Assembly (NCBI GenBank): GCA_002342685.1
Contig: DDQN01000031.1
Coordinates: forward strand, 67,286 to 131,285
Reading direction: 5' to 3'
Length of the DNA stretch: 64,000 nt
From: Vibrio sp. UBA2441
GTDB lineage: Bacteria > Pseudomonadota > Gammaproteobacteria > Enterobacterales > Vibrionaceae
Positions 61,853-64,000 of the stretch are shown piece by piece. The notes beneath the pieces were generated by a model, which was given only the letters and a program-made list of their open reading frames with translations, was not told the origin of the DNA and did no database searches. A program made the translations under genes and the position numbers. How positions within the stretch are numbered: position 1 is the stretch's first letter; each line of letters opens with the position of its first letter.

Positions 61853-61868
61853 TACCACTTTAGGGGTA
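61853..61868. promoter_or_regulatory. NarP-like 7-2-7 site 1
   Basis: TACCACT-TT-AGGGGTA: the right half fits the NarL/NarP heptamer fully and the left half has one mismatch. The tail-to-tail 7-2-7 spacing is the form used by NarP. Confidence 0.55.
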
Positions 61869-61910
61869 GCTTTGATAAATTAACATATTAAGTAACAATA
61901 CATAATCAGC

Positions 61911-61926
61911 TAACCCTTTAGGAGTA
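61911..61926. promoter_or_regulatory. NarP-like 7-2-7 site 2
   Basis: TAACCCT-TT-AGGAGTA, with one mismatch in the left half, 58 bases from site 1. The repeat of the same unusual spacing supports both. Confidence 0.5.
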
Positions 61927-61938
61927 TAAAATACAATT

Positions 61939-61954
61939 TGTGCATTAGATCACA
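61939..61954. promoter_or_regulatory. CRP-like site before nrfA
   Basis: TGTGC-ATTAGA-TCACA differs from TGTGA-N6-TCACA at one base. It is 9 bases upstream of the FNR-like site. Confidence 0.5.
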
Positions 61955-61962
61955 AGTATATT

Positions 61963-61976
61963 TTGATCTGAAACAA
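61963..61976. promoter_or_regulatory. FNR-like site before nrfA
   Basis: TTGAT-CTGA-AACAA differs from TTGAT-N4-ATCAA at one base; its centre is about 35-45 bases before RNA starts predicted from the nearer -10 candidates, a position from which FNR activates. Confidence 0.55.
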
Positions 61977-62095
61977 TTTATATTTTTTGTTTAATAAATC
62001 TTATTAAAAATTGGTTAGAATATATCGGTATCTCCAAGTTACTAATTAGATACCAGTCCACAACGCTAGGTATAAAAATTAATCGGAGTTAAATA

Positions 62096-62134
62096 ATGAA
62101 AAAACAACAAACATGGAGGCAACACCATGAGTAA
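62096..62134 (+). CDS. Leader peptide ORF overlapping nrfA, 12 codons
   Basis: An ATG with GGAG 7 bases upstream opens a frame encoding MKKQQTWRQHHE and a stop TAA at 62132-62134. It runs over the nrfA ribosome binding site and ATG (62127) in another frame. Because it has its own good binding site, it may be translated and couple or tune nrfA translation. It could also be chance. Confidence 0.4.
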   Translation: MKKQQTWRQHHE

Positions 62135-63545
62135 GCACTGGATAACAAGTACAATAACAGCACTAGCTGCTAGTTTAGTTCTTAGTGCAACGAGTGTTAG
62201 TGCAGAAGGCAAAATTGGTGATCCAAGGAATGAGCAATTTGAAGCTTCACACGCTGAACAATATCAATCTTGGAAAGCAACTTCTGAAAGCAGTGAAATT
62301 GAAGACGCCCTAGCGAGCGATCCAAACATGGTAATCATGTGGGCTGGATATGGCTTCGCTAAAGACTATAACAAAGCACGTGGTCACTTTTATGCGATCG
62401 ACGACTTACGAAATACCCTTCGTACAGGCGGTCCTAAAGATGAAAAGTCTGGTCCAATGCCAATGGCTTGTTGGAGCTGTAAAAGCCCCGATGTTGCCCG
62501 CGTAATCGAAGAAAAAGGCGAAGATGGTTATTTCGCTGGTAAATGGGCACGCCTTGGTCAAGAAATTGTAAACCCTATCGGCTGTTCTGACTGTCACAAT
62601 ACCAAAAGCGAAGCGTTTAAAAACGGTGAGCCTGAGTTAATGGTAACTCGTCCTCACGTTGAAAGAGCGTTTGAAGCTATCGGTATGCCTTTCGCAGAGC
62701 AAGACGATGGTGAGAAACAAGCAACTGTATGTGCACAATGTCACGTAGAGTACTACTTTACTGGTCCTAACAAGACCGTTAAGTTCCCTTGGGATCAAGG
62801 TACTAACGTAAGCGACATGGAAGCATATTACGATGCGCTTAATTTCAAAGACTGGACTCATAAAGTGTCTAAAGCACCTATGCTTAAAGCACAGCACCCA
62901 GGGTTTGAAACTTGGAAACTTGGTATCCACGGTAAGAACGGTGTAACTTGTGCTGATTGTCACATGCCTAAGGTTGAAAACGAAGACGGTACTGTTTACA
63001 CAGACCATAAAGTTGGAAACCCTCTAGATCGCTTTGATGATACCTGTGCACAATGTCATGATCAGGAAAAAGATTTCTTACAAGAAGTTGTTGCAACGCG
63101 TAAAGCTCAGGTTACTAACATGAAGCTTACCGCTGAAAAACAAATTGTTGCCGCTCACTTCGAAGCAGCAGCAGCGTGGAAAGCTGGCGCAACTGAAACA
63201 GAGATGAAACCTATTTTAATGGACATCCGTCACGCTCAATGGCGTTGGGACTATGCTATCGCTTCTCATGGCGTTCACATGCATGCTCCTGAAGTTGCTC
63301 TAGAAATTCTAGGCACCGCAGTTGATAAAGCCGCTGATGCCCGTACTAAGATTATCCGTCTTCTTGCTAAGAAAGGCATTACTGATCCAGTTCAAATTCC
63401 AGATATCTCTACTAAAGCAGCCGCTCAAAAAGCTCTTGGTATGGACATGGACAAGATGAACGCTGAGAAACAAGAGTTCCTTAAAACTCTAGTTCCTGAG
63501 TGGGATAAGAAAGCCGAAGCTCGTGAAGCTGGTTACACTTACTAA
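62127..63545 (+). CDS. nrfA: NrfA, ammonia-forming cytochrome c nitrite reductase
   Basis: A periplasmic pentaheme enzyme of 472 residues that reduces nitrite to ammonium with six electrons. Signal peptide 1-26 (ATSVSA). Heme 1 is the catalytic CWSCK site (115-119), which needs the special NrfEF lyase; the other four are CSDCH (153), CAQCH (202), CADCH (275) and CAQCH (307). The catalytic Tyr/His pair fits EYYF (208-211) and AQHPGFE (His 257). Length and order match E. coli NrfA. It has a strong GGAGG 7 bases before the ATG and a terminator behind it; it is divergent from nrfBCDE. Confidence 0.98.
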   Translation: MSKHWITSTITALAASLVLSATSVSAEGKIGDPRNEQFEASHAEQYQSWKATSESSEIEDALASDPNMVIMWAGYGFAKDYNKARGHFYAIDDLRNTLRTGGPKDEKSGPMPMACWSCKSPDVARVIEEKGEDGYFAGKWARLGQEIVNPIGCSDCHNTKSEAFKNGEPELMVTRPHVERAFEAIGMPFAEQDDGEKQATVCAQCHVEYYFTGPNKTVKFPWDQGTNVSDMEAYYDALNFKDWTHKVSKAPMLKAQHPGFETWKLGIHGKNGVTCADCHMPKVENEDGTVYTDHKVGNPLDRFDDTCAQCHDQEKDFLQEVVATRKAQVTNMKLTAEKQIVAAHFEAAAAWKAGATETEMKPILMDIRHAQWRWDYAIASHGVHMHAPEVALEILGTAVDKAADARTKIIRLLAKKGITDPVQIPDISTKAAAQKALGMDMDKMNAEKQEFLKTLVPEWDKKAEAREAGYTY

Positions 63546-63598
63546 ATAATCGTCATCTATTAGATTCGGGCAGCACTGTTTCATTGGCTGCTCTATAT

Positions 63599-63628
63599 GA
63601 AATGCCAGCATTAAGCTGGCATTTTTTA
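63599..63628 (+). terminator. Terminator of nrfA
   Basis: AATGCCAGC/GCTGGCATT with a T-run, about 54 bases after the stop codon. Confidence 0.88.
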
Positions 63629-63899
63629 TGCCCATTTTATAGACATAGCGTTTCGAAAACATGGCTTTTATCAGCGTAGTCTTTTATATACATAATTCTT
63701 GCAACCAGATCTAAGTGCACTGGAAGGTATCTAGCAGTTTATGTGGGCAGATTCATTTTGTAGGTATAGTTGATCTAACTGCCACGTTCTATATAAGTAA
63801 CAATCGTGGACACGAATAGGAAAGAGACGATCAACGTGATAGAAACTCGTATGCAGGGTAAATCGTATAATAATGATAAAGATGCTGTTACTTAAAAGG

Positions 63900-63932
63900 C
63901 ATAAAAAGCCAGCGATACAAAGCGCTGGCTTA
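63900..63932 (-). terminator. Terminator of the partial gene at the right edge
   Basis: AGCCAGCG/CGCTGGCT with loop ATACAAAG and T's on the minus strand, directly after the TAA at 63944-63942. Confidence 0.7.
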
Positions 63933-63941
63933 TGACGTTAA

Positions 63942-64000
63942 TTAAGTGGTTAGAAGTTGGGTGCCAGAGCCTACATTACGAGCCCATAGCCCATAGCCCA
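63942..64000 (-). CDS. Partial minus-strand gene, last 18 codons, running off the right edge
   Basis: One frame stays open from the edge to a TAA at 63944-63942 and reads WARNVGSGTQLLTT at its end, right before a terminator. The outer part covers a short 7-base tandem repeat (AGCCCAT three times at 63980-64000). It is too short to name, and only the stop-terminator pairing supports it. Confidence 0.3.
   Translation of the reverse strand, partial: GYGLWARNVGSGTQLLTT

Larger units (their letters stand above)
61599..62095. promoter_or_regulatory. nrf divergent control region
   Basis: About 500 bases between nrfB and nrfA hold no gene larger than the leader ORF at 62096 but several regulator-like sites (separate entries): two NarP-type 7-2-7 repeats, one CRP-like and one FNR-like site. 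Candidate -10 elements for nrfA are TAATAA (61992-61997) or TAGAAT (62016-62021). A promoter for nrfB on the other strand is not clear. Confidence 0.55.
63546..63941. other. Intergenic region after nrfA
   Basis: It holds the nrfA terminator (63599-63628) and, at the right, a minus-strand terminator (63900-63932). A 29-codon plus-strand frame from a GTG near 63808 (MDTNRKETINV-like) ending near 63896 lacks a binding site and is not supported as a gene. Nothing else is seen. Confidence 0.35.

Noticed and set aside
63808..63896. 29-codon plus-strand ORF after nrfA
   Set aside because: No binding site, very short, and no recognised protein; probably chance.
1..64000. CRISPR arrays, tRNA/rRNA genes, phage or IS genes
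   Set aside because: No regularly spaced repeats, cloverleaf sequences, integrases or transposases were seen on reading the window.

Overview
The window looks like an ordinary stretch of a main chromosome from a marine gammaproteobacterium of the Vibrionaceae. This is inferred from three things: close matches in remembered sequence to Vibrio and E. coli housekeeping proteins (HrpA, TyrR, AsnS, AspC, PabB, YcjX/YcjF, NrfA-F), moderately AT-rich DNA, and a tandem glycine riboswitch ahead of a sodium:alanine symporter, an arrangement known from Vibrio cholerae. I see no rRNA, tRNA, CRISPR, phage or insertion-sequence gene.

Layout. 1-345: a decayed gene on the minus strand. 821-4471: a chemotaxis receptor, then a minus-strand group of a periplasmic binding protein, a coiled-coil membrane protein and a 52-residue membrane protein. 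4819-6523: glycine riboswitch and AgcS symporter, with a hairpin that can bury the ribosome binding site. 6553-16298: LysE exporter, M32 carboxypeptidase, metallo-beta-lactamase-fold protein, GlxA-type regulator, MFS transporter behind a 20-bp palindrome, DEAD-box helicase, universal stress protein, endonuclease I and a small beta-barrel protein. 16391-25069: HrpA, small conserved genes, a TerB-like protein, a DEDDh exonuclease, a CHASE-GGDEF protein, and the last gene of the tyrR operon. 25086-30354: the rest of tyrR with two overlapping genes, and ycjX-ycjF upstream, with a TyrR box in front of tyrR. 30472-34482: small stand-alone genes and class I fumarase. 34611-44489 (plus strand): pabB-nudL, a GNAT protein, asnS, an HD-GYP phosphodiesterase, aspC, and a cNMP/CBS/DUF294 protein paired with an exonuclease. 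44543-51466: BCCT transporter, a two-component system with a Cache-type sensor, and a TRAP transporter. 51861-56115: a winged-helix protein, YcbL, MepK and LdtD (peptidoglycan), and ribA. 56345-63545: the nitrite ammonification locus, nrfBCDE-(dsbE)-nrfF on the minus strand diverging from nrfA.

How the genes work together. The nrf genes make periplasmic cytochrome c nitrite reductase: NrfA reduces nitrite, NrfB/C/D carry electrons from quinol, and NrfE, the DsbE-like protein and NrfF attach the special CXXCK heme. The shared control region carries CRP-, FNR- and NarP-like sites and a short leader ORF overlapping nrfA. The TRAP transporter resembles 2-oxoacid (TakP-like) systems, and the neighbouring Cache histidine kinase/LuxR-type regulator probably controls it, perhaps through an inverted repeat upstream of the operon. 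Most of the window is conserved core genome. The points most worth a second look are regulatory: the riboswitch expression platform, the nrf control region and leader peptide, the TyrR box, the MFS operator, the TRAP operator and a long REP-like hairpin after aspC.
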